From positions 1-59,341 of the forward strand of contig SWBL01000322.1 in the NCBI GenBank assembly GCA_024195585.1: DNA of 59,341 nt. Direction: 5' to 3'. Below, piece by piece: positions 35,883 through 45,722 of the stretch (within the stretch, counting starts at the first letter, position 1; each line of letters begins with the position of its first letter). Under the pieces are notes generated by a model, which saw only the letters and a program-made list of their open reading frames with translations, was not told the origin of the DNA and made no database searches. The translations under genes were made by a program, and so were the position numbers. The DNA is from Aureobasidium sp. EXF-3400 (taxonomy: Eukaryota > Ascomycota > Dothideomycetes > Dothideales > Saccotheciaceae).

Positions 35883-36913
35883 CTATTCGGCGTTGCCACC
35901 GTCACCAGCTGGTCTACTGGCCAGTACGGCTTCGGCGCCTGCCGCAGGGCCTGTCGTGCTACCTTGTGCTCCGGCACCTCCAGCTTGACCTGCACGGGGA
36001 CCTCTTCTTGTGTTGGCCTCGTCCTGCTTTTCGCTGTTGATGCTCTCGACGTACTTCTCAATATCCTCGACCTTGAGCATTTCCAGGGGCTTGCCGGGTG
36101 CCATGACGGCGATCTCGATGTTCTTAGCACCCGTCTGCACGACTTCGAGCAATGACTTGACGGTGAGCTTGATGGTCTCTTCGCGGTCCATGCCGTCCTT
36201 GTGGTTTCTCTCGAGGAATTCGCGCACAGTCTTGGATGAGCGGCCGATGGCGTTCGCCTTCCTGTTGGTAATTTGTTAACAAAGTTACTTGGGACGAATA
36301 GATAGTGGGTAGACGAACCATGCAGAGTAGATACCACTAGGCTCGGTGTAGAAGAGTCTAGCCTCGGTGCTGTTGGGGTCGAAGCCGACAATGAGAGTGC
36401 TGATACCAAAGGGACGGACACCACCGGACTGAGTGTAGCGTTGTTGAACCTGAGCGACGTGCTTTGTGATGTACTCGATAGAAACGGGGTCCTCGACGGT
36501 CAGACGATGACTCTGGGCTTCCAGGCGGGCCTTGTCGACAAGGATACGGGCGTCGGCGTTCAGACCAGCGAAGGCGAGGCAGACGTGGTTGTCGATGAGA
36601 CCAATCTTTGAGGGGGTGATGCGAGTATCTTGGAGCTTCATAGCACTGCGCTTCTCGCAACCTAGAACAACGATCTTGTCACCCTTGACACCGACGGCGC
36701 AAGTTCCTGGGAGGCAATCAGTCGACCGAAGTGGATTTGAGAGGATGTAGGAGACGGCGTACCGCGCTTGACGGCTTCGAGAGCATATTCGACCTGGAAG
36801 ACGTGTCCATCAGGACTGAAGACTAGATGAATAGTGAGTCTTTGTATGTTTGGACGGCGAGCGGACTGGCGTCATTACATACCGGACAGAGCACGATCGT
36901 AACCGCTGGCCAT
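35883..36913 (-). CDS. PRE6: 20S proteasome subunit alpha 4
   Basis: An alpha-ring subunit of the 20S core particle (yeast Pre6, human PSMA7). Four exons (36913-36883, 36822-36763, 36706-36319, 36261-35883) with introns of 56-60 nt give 285 residues. The alpha-subunit signature spans the first two introns: [30 protein letters not shown]. Strong alpha4 wording follows: [48 protein letters not shown]. As in other alpha subunits there is no catalytic N-terminal Thr. The last ~35 residues are a Gly/Ala/Gln-rich tail not present in yeast (254 residues). Divergent from the dehydrogenase gene at 37275. Confidence 0.97.
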
Positions 36914-37274
36914 GGTGGATGTTGTATGTGAAGTGGCGGGAGACTAGGATGGAGGGAATGGCGATCGGATCAAAAGGGCGTTGGTCGAGATGAAAATGGT
37001 GTACACAGCTGTATGCTAGACTAGCAGATCGGGACCAGTTGGATGTGTCGACTGCAGCTTGCGGGAGCTTCGCGCGCTGGACAAGCAGCGGTACAAGCCG
37101 GAGCTCCGTCATGCCGCATGCCGACCGACGCCAGCGATTGCGGCGAACATGATGCCGCTATAACTCTCTGCTATATTCTTTTTCCTTTCTTTGTCCCTCT
37201 TGCTTTCTGTGCTCGAGTCGTGCTACTTGTCCCATTCTTAACATCAGCATCTTGACTATAGTCAGATTATAATT
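36914..37274. promoter_or_regulatory. Shared divergent promoter, PRE6 / D-2-hydroxyacid dehydrogenase
   Basis: 361 bases between divergent starts. I searched by eye for the PACE proteasome element (GGTGGCAAA) and did not find an exact copy. No gene is present. Confidence 0.4.
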
Positions 37275-39040
37275 ATGGCACCGCTCAACCGCTGCGTACC
37301 GGCATTGCGCCAGATCAGGGCGGCCAACTTTGCCTTCAGTCGTGCCGCCATCGCTCGCACTGCTCCCCGCGCCGTCTTTGCTGGCCAGAGACGCTTCGAG
37401 AGTTCCATGAACGAACCCACCACTTCCGCCTCCTCAGAACCTCACCAGCCCCACCCAGACACCGGAACAAACGGCCCCGAGGCCCCTGCTCGTAGAATCA
37501 AATACACTTCCGAATCATACCCGGACCTTAAGAGAGACCCCAAGTTCACCGAACTCACCACCGAGCACGTCCAATGGTTCAAGAAACTGCTGGGCAACGA
37601 GTCTGCCGTCCTTGATGGTGTCTCCAAGGATGCCGCAGAAGACATTGAGCCCTACAACGCCGACTGGATGCGCAAGTACAAGGGTCACACCAAGCTGGTT
37701 GTCAAGCCGGGAAACACCGAAGAAGTCAGCAAAATCCTGAAGTACTGCAACGACAACATGCTGGCTGTCGTCCCCCAGGGTGGTAACACTGGTCTCGTTG
37801 GTGGAAGTGTCCCTGTCTTCGACGAGATTGTGGTCAACTTGGCCCGCTTGAACCAAATTCGCGACTTTGACGAGGTTTCGGGTATCCTGGTAGCAGATGC
37901 TGGTGTCATTCTCGAGGTCGCCGATAACTACCTCGCTGAAAGAAAGCACATCTTCCCCCTGGATCTGGGCGCAAAGGGTTCGTGCCAGATCGGTGGTAAT
38001 GTCGCAACCAATGCTGGTGGTCTTCGTCTTTTGAGATACGGCAGCTTGCACGGTAACGTCCTCGGTATTGAGGCTGTTCTTCCCGATGGCACCATCATCA
38101 ACAACTTGTCCAAGCTGCGCAAGGACAACACCGGCTATGACATCAAGCAACTCTTCATTGGTGCTGAGGGCACTATCGGCATGATCACTGCCATCTCAAT
38201 CCTCTGCCCCCAGCGCAGTCAAGCCACAAATGTTGCATACTTTGGTCTCGAGTCTTTCGAGAAGGTTCAGCAGGCTTTCGCTGAGGCAAAGGGCATGCTT
38301 GGCGAGATTCTTTCCGCCTTCGAGCTCATGGACGGTCGTAGTCAGAACCTCTACAAGGGTGCCAGCGGTAACAGCTTGCCTCTTGAGAACGAGCATCCCT
38401 TCTACTGCCTGGTCGAGACCTCTGGTAGCAACAGCGACCACGACCAAGAAAAGCTCGAGGCTTTCCTCGAGCACGTCATGGGCGAGGAGATTGTCAGCGA
38501 CGGTGTTGTTGCTCAGGATCAAACTCAAAGCCGTGAGCTTTGGGGTTGCAGAGAGGGTGTTCCCGAGCACCTTGGCCACTGGGGTGGTGTCTACAAGTAC
38601 GACTTGTCAATTCCCATCAGTGAGATGTACGCTCTGGTCGAGGAGACCCGCGAAAGAATGGAGAAGGCTGGTTTGATCGGTGACACCGATGATTTCCCCA
38701 TCGTCGATGTTGTAGGCTACGGCCACATGGGCGATGCCAACCTGCACTTGAACGTGCCCGTCCGCCGCTACGACAAAGCTGTCGAGAAGCAGCTCGAACC
38801 CTTCGTGTATGAGTGGGTTGCTAAGCGCAACGGCAGTATCAGTGCCGAGCACGGTCTGGGTATTGCTAAGGCACCCTTCATTGGATACAGCCGTGACGAG
38901 ACCATGATCAAGCTTATGCGCCAGATCAAGGATCTGTATGACCCCGTAAGTCTACCAACCCACATATGCACACTTTGCAAGTATACTGACAAATATTACA
39001 GAAGGGTATCATGAACCCATACAAGTTCCTGTCTGGTTAG
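37275..39040 (+). CDS. DLD2: Mitochondrial FAD-linked D-2-hydroxyglutarate / D-lactate dehydrogenase
   Basis: FAD enzyme that oxidises D-2-hydroxy acids, most like yeast Dld2/Dld3 and human D2HGDH. Exons 37275-38945 and 39002-39040 flank a 56-nt intron (GTAAGT..TACAG) and give 569 residues. The last 13 residues (KGIMNPYKFLSG preceded by the split after DP) come from the tiny second exon. The Arg/Ala-rich N-terminus, free of acidic residues for over 35 positions, is a mitochondrial presequence. The FAD-binding PCMH domain has VVPQGGNTGLVGGS (about 165-178) and NVATNAGG. The C-terminal oxidase domain has GYGHMGDANLHLNV (metal/substrate His) and SAEHGLGIAKAPF. Substrate choice between D-2-hydroxyglutarate and D-lactate cannot be settled from sequence; the wording favours the former. 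Confidence 0.92.
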
Positions 39041-39709
39041 ATTGACTGGATGGTTGTGTATATATAGATTTCGTCCCTTTTTTTTGACTACCAGCTTCTG
39101 GTTATGGTATTCGTAGATACCCCTTTGATGAGCTTATGAGCTAGTCCTCCACCATTTCAAAAGTTAGGTTTTTTTCCATCCCTTCTTCCTCTTGATGCAG
39201 ATGACTATCCGATACATAACGATAACGACAAACCATTTCCTCCTTTTGATCACTTGTCATGTCAGTCGCCTTATCGGGTCATTCTCCGAACTGCTGCGGG
39301 TGATTGCTTCGCCGTATTGCTCTTTGCCTTGGACATGAACGAGGCAAGAGGAAGCAACGAATCAGGAGTCGTCCACCGCGAAATGCTCCAGAAAGGGAAA
39401 CGATCTGCGTCATTCTTTCGTCCCAAAAAGTTTACTTTTATCAGGGTCCAAGGCTCCGACATGGATATAAACTGCCGCGACCATACCTCTTTTGGACCAT
39501 TCTCCGTTGACTTACACTTGAGAGGTTGGTATGAACAACTGTGATCCAGTATGGTGCTGCCAGGATCAAATCCTTCAGACATGTTGAGTTGTGGTGTGGG
39601 TATATAAAGACATGAGTATCTCTCAGGATTTCATTTTAGTACTAAACACTTCGTCGCTTCTCAATCACTCTGAATCTTATTACTATTGCTGCTCCACAGT
39701 TGCTCAGAT
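39041..39709. other. Intergenic region upstream of an unrecognised gene
   Basis: 669 bases, no gene recognised. A TATATAAAGA sequence (about 39600) lies about 110 bases before the next ATG and could be its TATA element. Confidence 0.4.
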
Positions 39710-40735
39710 ATGGCTCATTATTATTCTGTTCCTAGTCAATACCCTCAGGGAGTACACTATCCAGCAGTACCCACCGATCACTGGCAAGACTATCAATCAC
39801 CAATGTCTCCACCACCATATCCTGGCAACTACGAGGAGTTTATGTCTACACCATTTGAGCCCAAGATGGCCTACCATACGACAATCCCAGAACGACATAC
39901 TCGTCCACATCCCGCAACTTCGTACCAACCACCCTTGACATCGCAACTGTCCATCTCGCACAGCCCTCGCCGCAAACACCTCGACCTCCCCATCGTGATA
40001 CCCCAAACCAGTCCCGGCGCCGGCAACCCCTTCACCCTTGCCTACAGCCCCTCCCTCTCAACCACCAACATCTCCCCCACCACCTTCCTCGCCTTCCTCG
40101 ACACCCTAAACGTCTGTTTCGCCCAAACACCCCCACTCCAAATCCTCGATCTCGCTGGCGGTGTAGTCGGCATGGTACCCCATCATATTCCAGCCTTGAT
40201 AGGAGGAAGTCTGCAAGCCACTGCCAAAATCGCTAATGCCGTGACTTCCAAAACAAGAGTTGCGGGATTATTGAAAACTGCCAATGAGGATATTTTTGCA
40301 CCTCAAGGACTGAGGGTGGAGATTCTGGATACGGAGAAGTTGAAGCAGAGGTTGGGTATTGATGGGAGTAAACCTCTGTTGGAAGACTTGGAAGAGAGAG
40401 ATATGGAGATCAGTGTGAGGGATAGAAGATTGCAGGCATTGGAACCTTATATTGCGCCATTGGTGTTTGATGTTCCAGTACCTGCAAGGCAGACAAACGC
40501 GATCGATAGGTTGGCTGCTGGGCAGTTGAAGCGGCAGATGGCAAAGGCTGAGGAAAAGGCCATGGAAGCCAGAAAGAAGGAACAAGAAAAGGCGGATAAG
40601 AAGGCCAAGAAGGAAGACGAAAAGGCAGACAAGAATAGAAAGAGAGGCAAGGATCAGAAGAAGAGAAAGGGAAAAGACGACAAGGAGAGTAAAGCTGCTG
40701 AGAAGCTCTTGTGGGTGTTTGTTGGACCACTCTAA
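39710..40735 (+). CDS. Fungal protein of unknown function with Lys-rich tail
   Basis: Single exon, 341 residues from MAHYYSVPSQYP. A frame extension to 39686 would begin at TTG and is not used. The first ~120 residues are Pro/Tyr/Ser-rich and disordered. A conserved-looking core follows (about 130-215: FLAFLDTLNVCFAQTPPLQ, LDLAGGVVGMVPHHIPALIG, QATAKIANAVTSKTR, then APQGLRVEILD). The hydrophobic Gly-rich part resembles a membrane-associated helix pair. I have the impression of many filamentous-fungal hypothetical proteins with this core, but I know no assigned function. The C-terminal ~75 residues are a Lys/Glu coiled-coil-like run (AEEKAMEARKKEQEKADKK), ending WVFVGPL. Confidence 0.75.
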   Translation: MAHYYSVPSQYPQGVHYPAVPTDHWQDYQSPMSPPPYPGNYEEFMSTPFEPKMAYHTTIPERHTRPHPATSYQPPLTSQLSISHSPRRKHLDLPIVIPQTSPGAGNPFTLAYSPSLSTTNISPTTFLAFLDTLNVCFAQTPPLQILDLAGGVVGMVPHHIPALIGGSLQATAKIANAVTSKTRVAGLLKTANEDIFAPQGLRVEILDTEKLKQRLGIDGSKPLLEDLEERDMEISVRDRRLQALEPYIAPLVFDVPVPARQTNAIDRLAAGQLKRQMAKAEEKAMEARKKEQEKADKKAKKEDEKADKNRKRGKDQKKRKGKDDKESKAAEKLLWVFVGPL

Positions 40736-41304
40736 GATCGGATCGCTTGTCGATATGCTCCTGCTTTTTCCGTCTTGTTGCTACTGTTAGAGAAATATGA
40801 GTCGATTGTTATGTTTATTATCTGTCAACAATATCACCGGGACTTCGTATGGCTCCAAGTCTGGTGTGTTTGACAGCTCCCAGTAGACACCCTACCCTAG
40901 GTGACATATTCTTGTGTTCAGGTGGCTCCGGACGGTATTCCACATGCGTCGTAAACTATCTACCGATACCTCAGATCGAGCGCCGCTTCTTTCCATACTT
41001 TACTGGCGATATCGAGCAATATCATGGCATCCGAACAGAGTGTCTGGATCAGAAAGCTGTGAAGCGACTCTCGATATTGTGGTAGCAAGGTTGCAAATAG
41101 CACAAAAGAACATAAATGCAAGGAGGCGGGGGTAGAGAATGAGACTCAAAAAGCGACCTAAGCGCGCGACGAACCAATATTACCTGTCTCCCAGGCTCCA
41201 GGCATCCCGAACAAATAAGACTTCGGCCCTAAAGGAATCAATGAGTAGAAGTAGGACGATATGACTCTTTCTTCCATTACCTTCATCGAGCAAAAGAGAA
41301 ACCC

Positions 41305-41327
41305 CTAGGTGCCGGACGGTCACCTAG
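41305..41327. repeat. 7-bp perfect inverted repeat
   Basis: CTAGGTG (41305-41311) and CACCTAG (41321-41327) flank a 9-base loop. It lies just beyond the presumed 3' end of the minus-strand tRNA-like sequence. Confidence 0.6.
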
Positions 41328-41343
41328 AGGGAGAGAGAAAGGG

Positions 41344-41455
41344 AAAAGAGGTTATTTTTGCTCATCTTTGGGCTTGCGGGGGCTCGAACCCACTCCCTAG
41401 GCAGAGGTATCCGCGTCCTCGTACCAGATGTACTAAGCGCCTCAGCTAGTAAATT
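41344..41455 (-). ncRNA. tRNA-like sequence with Pol III A and B boxes
   Basis: Minus-strand A-box-like TAGCTGAGGCG (41438-41448), a B box GGTTCGAGCCC (41380-41390) 47 nt later, and TTTT at 41344-41347. CTGAG/CTTAG and GGTA/TACC can pair and GGG/CCC closes the T loop. The acceptor ends do not pair and no anticodon stem is convincing, so this is not a normal tRNA gene. Probably a tRNA-derived repeat or relic, or an unusual Pol III RNA. Confidence 0.35.
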
Positions 41456-42309
41456 TATCACTAACTTTTCAGAATATATAGGTACTTTAATTTTCTGGAG
41501 AACCGTAGATAAGGTCGACAAATCATTTCTTTGGCTCTGTAGAACTACTCGAGAATAGCGATAGGTTCTTTGAGAGCTCGTGGGTGAAGCAATCGATGGG
41601 TATGGGCGTAGTTTTTGAGTTTCCCGTGTTAGGGTAGGACACCCTGGCGAACGAGCGAATCGTGCACTGCGGCGTCCAAGCTCCAGCAGTATACAACAAT
41701 ACCTCTCGGATACAATCATGTCCGTGTCGTTCGTGTCTTGCGACGATGATCAGAACTGTTGTCAGATAGTGCCGTTGGTTGCCTTGGATTGGAAAAAAAG
41801 GTGCTGGACAGCGTAACGCCTCCGACCTCCAACGTCAACAAATTCGAAACGCCTCTTTCAGCTGTTGCATATCCAGTCCAAGAAAACAAGTATTGAGACG
41901 CCCGTGAGGGATGTTTGAGTCCGTCGAGTCTTCAGATAGTTGTCGCAAAACCAAACCGATGTTGCCGGCTCCGATACCAGCCAGCTGTCGAACGTCTTTC
42001 AAAGCGACCCTACAATCCATAGGCTCAAGAGCATATAAGCCGGCATATCCTGTCTTTCTCCAGCGAATGTGCCAGTGCAATGACGTCTGACGTCAAGTTG
42101 TCGAGCGAACTGCAGATTCCAGACCATTACGAGACTCTTGACAGAGACGCTCGGCCGTTCCTTCCAGTCAACTACAGGTCCGACAGAGGTTCCATTTCCA
42201 AGCAGTTTATTGTCGCTTCCATCTGCGATAATACGATCCTCAGTAGAAGGTCTGTAAGCCATTGTCAGCACTCCCGCACCTACGATCCAATTCAAGATCA
42301 GTGGAGCCC

Positions 42310-42353
42310 TGTTCGGTCCACATCCTGATAAGATGTATCGGTTGGACCGAACA
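42310..42353. repeat. 11-bp perfect inverted repeat with CGG/CCG cores
   Basis: TGTTCGGTCCA (42310-42320) and TGGACCGAACA (42343-42353) are exact reverse complements around a 22-base spacer, inside which CATC and GATG can pair further. It may be a transcript hairpin or a binding site, since Zn2Cys6 regulators favour paired CGG/CCG triplets. Confidence 0.7.
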
Positions 42354-42369
42354 CACAGCCGTCTGGCCA

Positions 42370-42600
42370 CCTCCCCGTGTGCAAAGGTATACAACGCGTC
42401 ACGCGTGTAGCTATTGGAAGTGCACAATCCTTTCGAGTGGCATGATGATATCCATCGAGAAGAGAATGCTCTCGACTCTCCTTGGACTCGATCTCCAGTC
42501 TGAAAACCATTGTGCCTGTCTATAGCGAGAACGTCGCTATAGACCTTCACAAGAGGAGGTTGGGAGAAGGATTGAGCGAGGTCTTTGGTTGTTATTCTCA
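42370..42600. repeat. Dispersed repeat copy C1
   Basis: Shares an extended, roughly 60-70% (by eye), colinear similarity with 51190-51440 in the same orientation. Common anchors include GTGTGCAAA, GTAGCTAT, ATCCATCGAGA, CTCTC(C/T)TTGGA and the palindrome core ATAGCGA..TCGCTAT. No flanking coding capacity is recognised. Confidence 0.65.
42518..42544. repeat. 11-bp perfect inverted repeat inside C1
   Basis: GTCTATAGCGA (42518-42528) and TCGCTATAGAC (42534-42544) around the 5-base loop GAACG. The central 7 bp of each arm are kept in copy C2 at 51335-51353. Confidence 0.8.
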
Positions 42601-43074
42601 TGTGCAAGTGTCACAATAATTGTGGATGTTGGGTGACTCACCCTGATCTTGTCTGCGCAAGATCAAACCACAACTTTACCGTCCGTTTGAATGCTGCTAG
42701 ACTGGAAGACAGTATACTTGAGGACACCAAGATCATATCGAAGCGATTAGGATTGAGGGTCGGAAGTAGAGTAGTCCCAAACCGCACATCAATCTGACCA
42801 CATTCTTACTGAATATCACACAACTAATTTATCCCATATCTCAATGGCTTACATGTTCATAACAACAAATGAGATGTAAACATCCTCGATACCAATATCG
42901 TCCGAAGTGATACGAATATCAATGTTCACTTGATCCCGCTACCATATACCATGATAAAAAGGTTCTCTTCGATTCTGGACGAAAACATGCAATTACACAT
43001 TACTTGGTGGATTCCATATTTGACATTACATACGTGATGGATGGCGTTGAAGTTTGGTACGCCTGAGTGAACAC

Positions 43075-44503
43075 TCATTCGTATTTCCCGAAGGCTGATT
43101 TCGATATCTCCCACGAATCTTGTCCAGTGGCCAACTTCTGTTTCTGCCGTCCGAATAGAAGCTGTTCCGCAGGACTGCCCTTACACAGTATCTTCCCAGC
43201 TTCTCGTAATGGCCAAATAACAAAGAGTTGACCAAGTCTGGTGTGCGAGTGTTGAAGCTGGAAATCGAGACTTGCGCAGATTTCCATGGCTGCTTGCCGT
43301 CCTTTTTCATAGAGTGTTGCAGCGGCTCCAGGGTACAGTTGTCCTGGCTGAGCGGATAACAGGATGGTCTCGAGTACGAGTATGAGGGAAGCGTCGTATA
43401 GCGAGCAGCAATTCGCTGCATAAAGACTGGCAAAATGTAAAGATTCGTTTTCTGGCCGTTCTTCATCTGCGAAGACCCTGACAATACAGCCTTCTGGCGA
43501 GGCGTCCCAAATCTTTCTCCACTCCTCAAGTCGAGTAAATACGGCGGTAGCATCTTCGGCTAGAGCATAATACATGGCCATATTTCCATCTGCTGTATCG
43601 GCGATGTTTTGCAAAGTAAACAGTGTACTCCTCAGGTTGGGTACATCGCACATTATGTCAAGTAGAGAGTCCATGCTGTCCTTTAGTAAATTCTGCTGCT
43701 GCCACGGGACTACTTTCCATAATTGATCTGAGAGAAACGTGGGTCGTCTGCTGGCCAGTGAGGAGAGGACGATGAGAAATCTGCTGCTGCGAAATAGCTC
43801 GAACGTGTTTCTATCTCGACACGTTTGTGGCCCATGTAATTGGAAGAGTGTTGCGATACCTTGTCCATGTCGGATCCAAGCGTCGTGACTAGTACACAAT
43901 AGCATCTGTCGTTGTCAGATAGCATGTCAATGGAAGGTTATAAATCACATCTTGCCTCATAGAAACCCATAATCATGATAGATAAGAGCATGTCAGTAAT
44001 CGAATGCTTCTTCACGTCGGATAGCCCTTTGTTGACGTCCCCGAGACATTGGCTGTACAGAGCGATACCATGCCGTGTTATACTGGAGTCTTGCTGCACA
44101 CGTCCATAGAAAGATTTGGATAGAGCAAGCAGGCACTTCCATGGCAGAGTATGTGGTAGTGCCATGGCATTGAAGCCAACCCAGCGCACACGCGTATCAT
44201 TTTCTGTGAATAACAGGTGGTTCAGGTGTGTTATGAAGACATGGTCGTCTTTCACGCCAGCAATTTTTGGCTGGATGCGCGCGAGCGACTTTGGCGGACT
44301 GTAATGGATGACTTGCAAGTCATTGGAGCGAGGTCCACAATCAAACTTGTCTTTTGCGCAGCGCGAACAGATTGGCCGTCTCTCGTCTAAATCTTGTCAG
44401 CGTGCATTCAATTTGTCAACCATTGACTTGGCAGATTCATACCGCATTTCAGGTGACGAATTCGGCATGTGGAGCAGCCCTTCGAACGAGGACGACCAAC
44501 CAT
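43075..44503 (-). CDS. Zn2Cys6 transcription factor (Fungal_trans_2-like)
   Basis: Nuclear fungal-specific regulator. Three exons (44503-44443, 44386-43956, 43905-43075) give 440 residues. Exon 1 carries the first half of the binuclear zinc cluster (MVGRPRSKGCSTCRIRHLKC) and exon 2 the rest (DERRPICSRCAKDKFDCG). The spacing is Cys10-x2-Cys13-x6-Cys20-x6-Cys27-x2-Cys30-x6-Cys37, a textbook cluster. Intron 1 is 56 nt with a CTGAC branch-like site. Intron 2 (43906-43955) appears to use a GC donor (GAG|GCAAGA), giving GFYE joined to MLLCTSHDAW, which fits the family's YE...TS..AW..H..G pattern. The remainder is the helical acidic regulatory domain. Divergent from the PDR transporter gene 1.2 kb away, so it may control it (inference). 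Without the exon 1 join the DNA-binding domain is missed. Confidence 0.88.
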
Positions 44504-44818
44504 CGCTGGACAGCAAGAGAGTCGAGTGTGAGAAGCATTTCTTGGTGGTTGGAGGCAGTGACGTCGAAAGTCTTGGTAAAAGCCACCTCGAACTCAATTT
44601 TGACGTTATTGACAGGTTGACATCATGGAGCTGAGAACCACGACGATACCTATCTGTGTTTCTTGCATACGAGTTCGAGAAAACATACGAACAAGAGGAT
44701 CGGATGCGATTGTTCCATCGGGGGCAGTGCTGCTCTGCCGACGAAGATTACAGGGGCAGCGCGGGAGTTATGAACGCGTGGTTGCGAAGCTCGTATGTGC
44801 TCGTATAGCAATCGGATG

Positions 44819-44825
44819 TCCGCGG
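44819..44825. promoter_or_regulatory. PDRE-like TCCGCGG
   Basis: TCCGCGGC matches seven of eight bases of the yeast pleiotropic drug resistance element TCCGCGGA, an everted CCG/CGG pair bound by Zn2Cys6 factors Pdr1/Pdr3. It lies about 320 bases upstream of the regulator's own ATG. Short motif, so chance is possible. Confidence 0.3.
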
Positions 44826-45119
44826 CTCTCTACCGAGACCCTCTTCGTCCTTCTTCACGGTCTCTCGCTTTGATCAGCCACATGCATACGAGTACGATCC
44901 TCTGTATGCTTGCGAGGAACTCCGCGCCAAGCTAAACATGACTGCTTTTGTTGAGCTGACCAACGGTGCCTTGTATTGGACTCTTATTCAGAAAAGTTTG
45001 TTTTGTTCTCTCCAAAACGTTCCTGTGTGCTAAAATCGGTCGCAATCTTCAGATCACATTTCCTCCCATGTTAGCCTATGAGCGCCTTAAGCTATAGAAC
45101 CGCAGGGTCAATGTTCGAA

Positions 45120-45240
45120 TGGAAGTCTTACCACGGAGATGATCTAAAAACCATGTCTTCCTCTTGACGTTGACCCCTTCTAGAAAGTATAGTGTACTTC
45201 TATAGCTACGATGTGGCCATCTTAGCACACGGAGGTGGTA
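45120..45240. repeat. Dispersed repeat copy C3
   Basis: In the + direction this resembles the minus strand of C1: GAAAG.AT.GTG.ACTTC..ATAGCTAC is followed by GCACACGG.GAGGTGG in both. It is therefore inverted relative to C1 and C2. More diverged than those two, and its edges are uncertain. Confidence 0.5.
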
Positions 45241-45285
45241 CCAGCTCCCCGGTAAGAACTTGTCCCGACACCATCTTGTATCCCT

Positions 45286-45324
45286 CGGAGTCTCCGGTTC
45301 GAGTTCCTCTAGGCTCCTCGGAGC
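45286..45324. promoter_or_regulatory. Adjacent CGG-N5-CCG and GCTCC/GGAGC palindromes
   Basis: CGGAGTCTCCG (45286-45296) is a perfect palindrome about one central base and reads CGG-N5-CCG, a common Zn2Cys6 dimer layout. Seventeen bases on, GCTCCTCGGAGC (45313-45324) is a second palindrome. Both are about 400 bases upstream of the transporter ATG. Confidence 0.4.
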
Positions 45325-45722
45325 TTCGTCCTTGTAGGTGAATATCCATCCCAAAAGGCTAACGGAGCCGGCTTGCTACCGATTCAAGGGCACGGAAGAC
45401 GGATAGGAGGGCCACCGAGAGTCTATTCCAACGTCCTCCAGCTTCCGTTGTTCTGGGGTTGAGATGGAACCACCGGGATGATGTCGTTCGAAACACAATT
45501 TCACAAGCGCTAGACTGTGTACCTTCGGTTCAGACAACGATTTTTTAGGGCTTCTATTGCTTAAAGCCACCGGTTCGTCATGCAAACCGTTGCAAGAACA
45601 AAGCACATACTCAAATACCCTCCTTCGAATATATAGGAAGGTATAGCACTTCTATCTCTTCTGCTTCTCCAGACCCTTCCCAACTTCTGTACCTCCTGAC
45701 TCCCTGTCTTACCATAGTCAAC

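Larger units (their letters stand above)
40736..43074. other. 2.3-kb repeat-bearing stretch
   Basis: No gene is supported. It holds a small hairpin, a tRNA-like sequence, the repeat copy C1 and two long inverted repeats, each listed separately. A minus-strand frame at 41999-42607 (about 200 codons) and its neighbour 41835-42080 look coding-like in length but match no family I know and overlap the repeat, so they are probably chance or relic. Confidence 0.5.
44504..45722. promoter_or_regulatory. Shared intergenic region of the regulator and the PDR transporter
   Basis: 1219 bases between divergent starts. It contains repeat copy C3, a PDRE-like TCCGCGG and a CGG-N5-CCG palindrome (separate entries), CACCGG motifs at about 45470 and 45569, and a TATA-like GAATATATAG at about 45629, some 90 bases before the transporter ATG. 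No protein gene is recognised. Confidence 0.5.
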
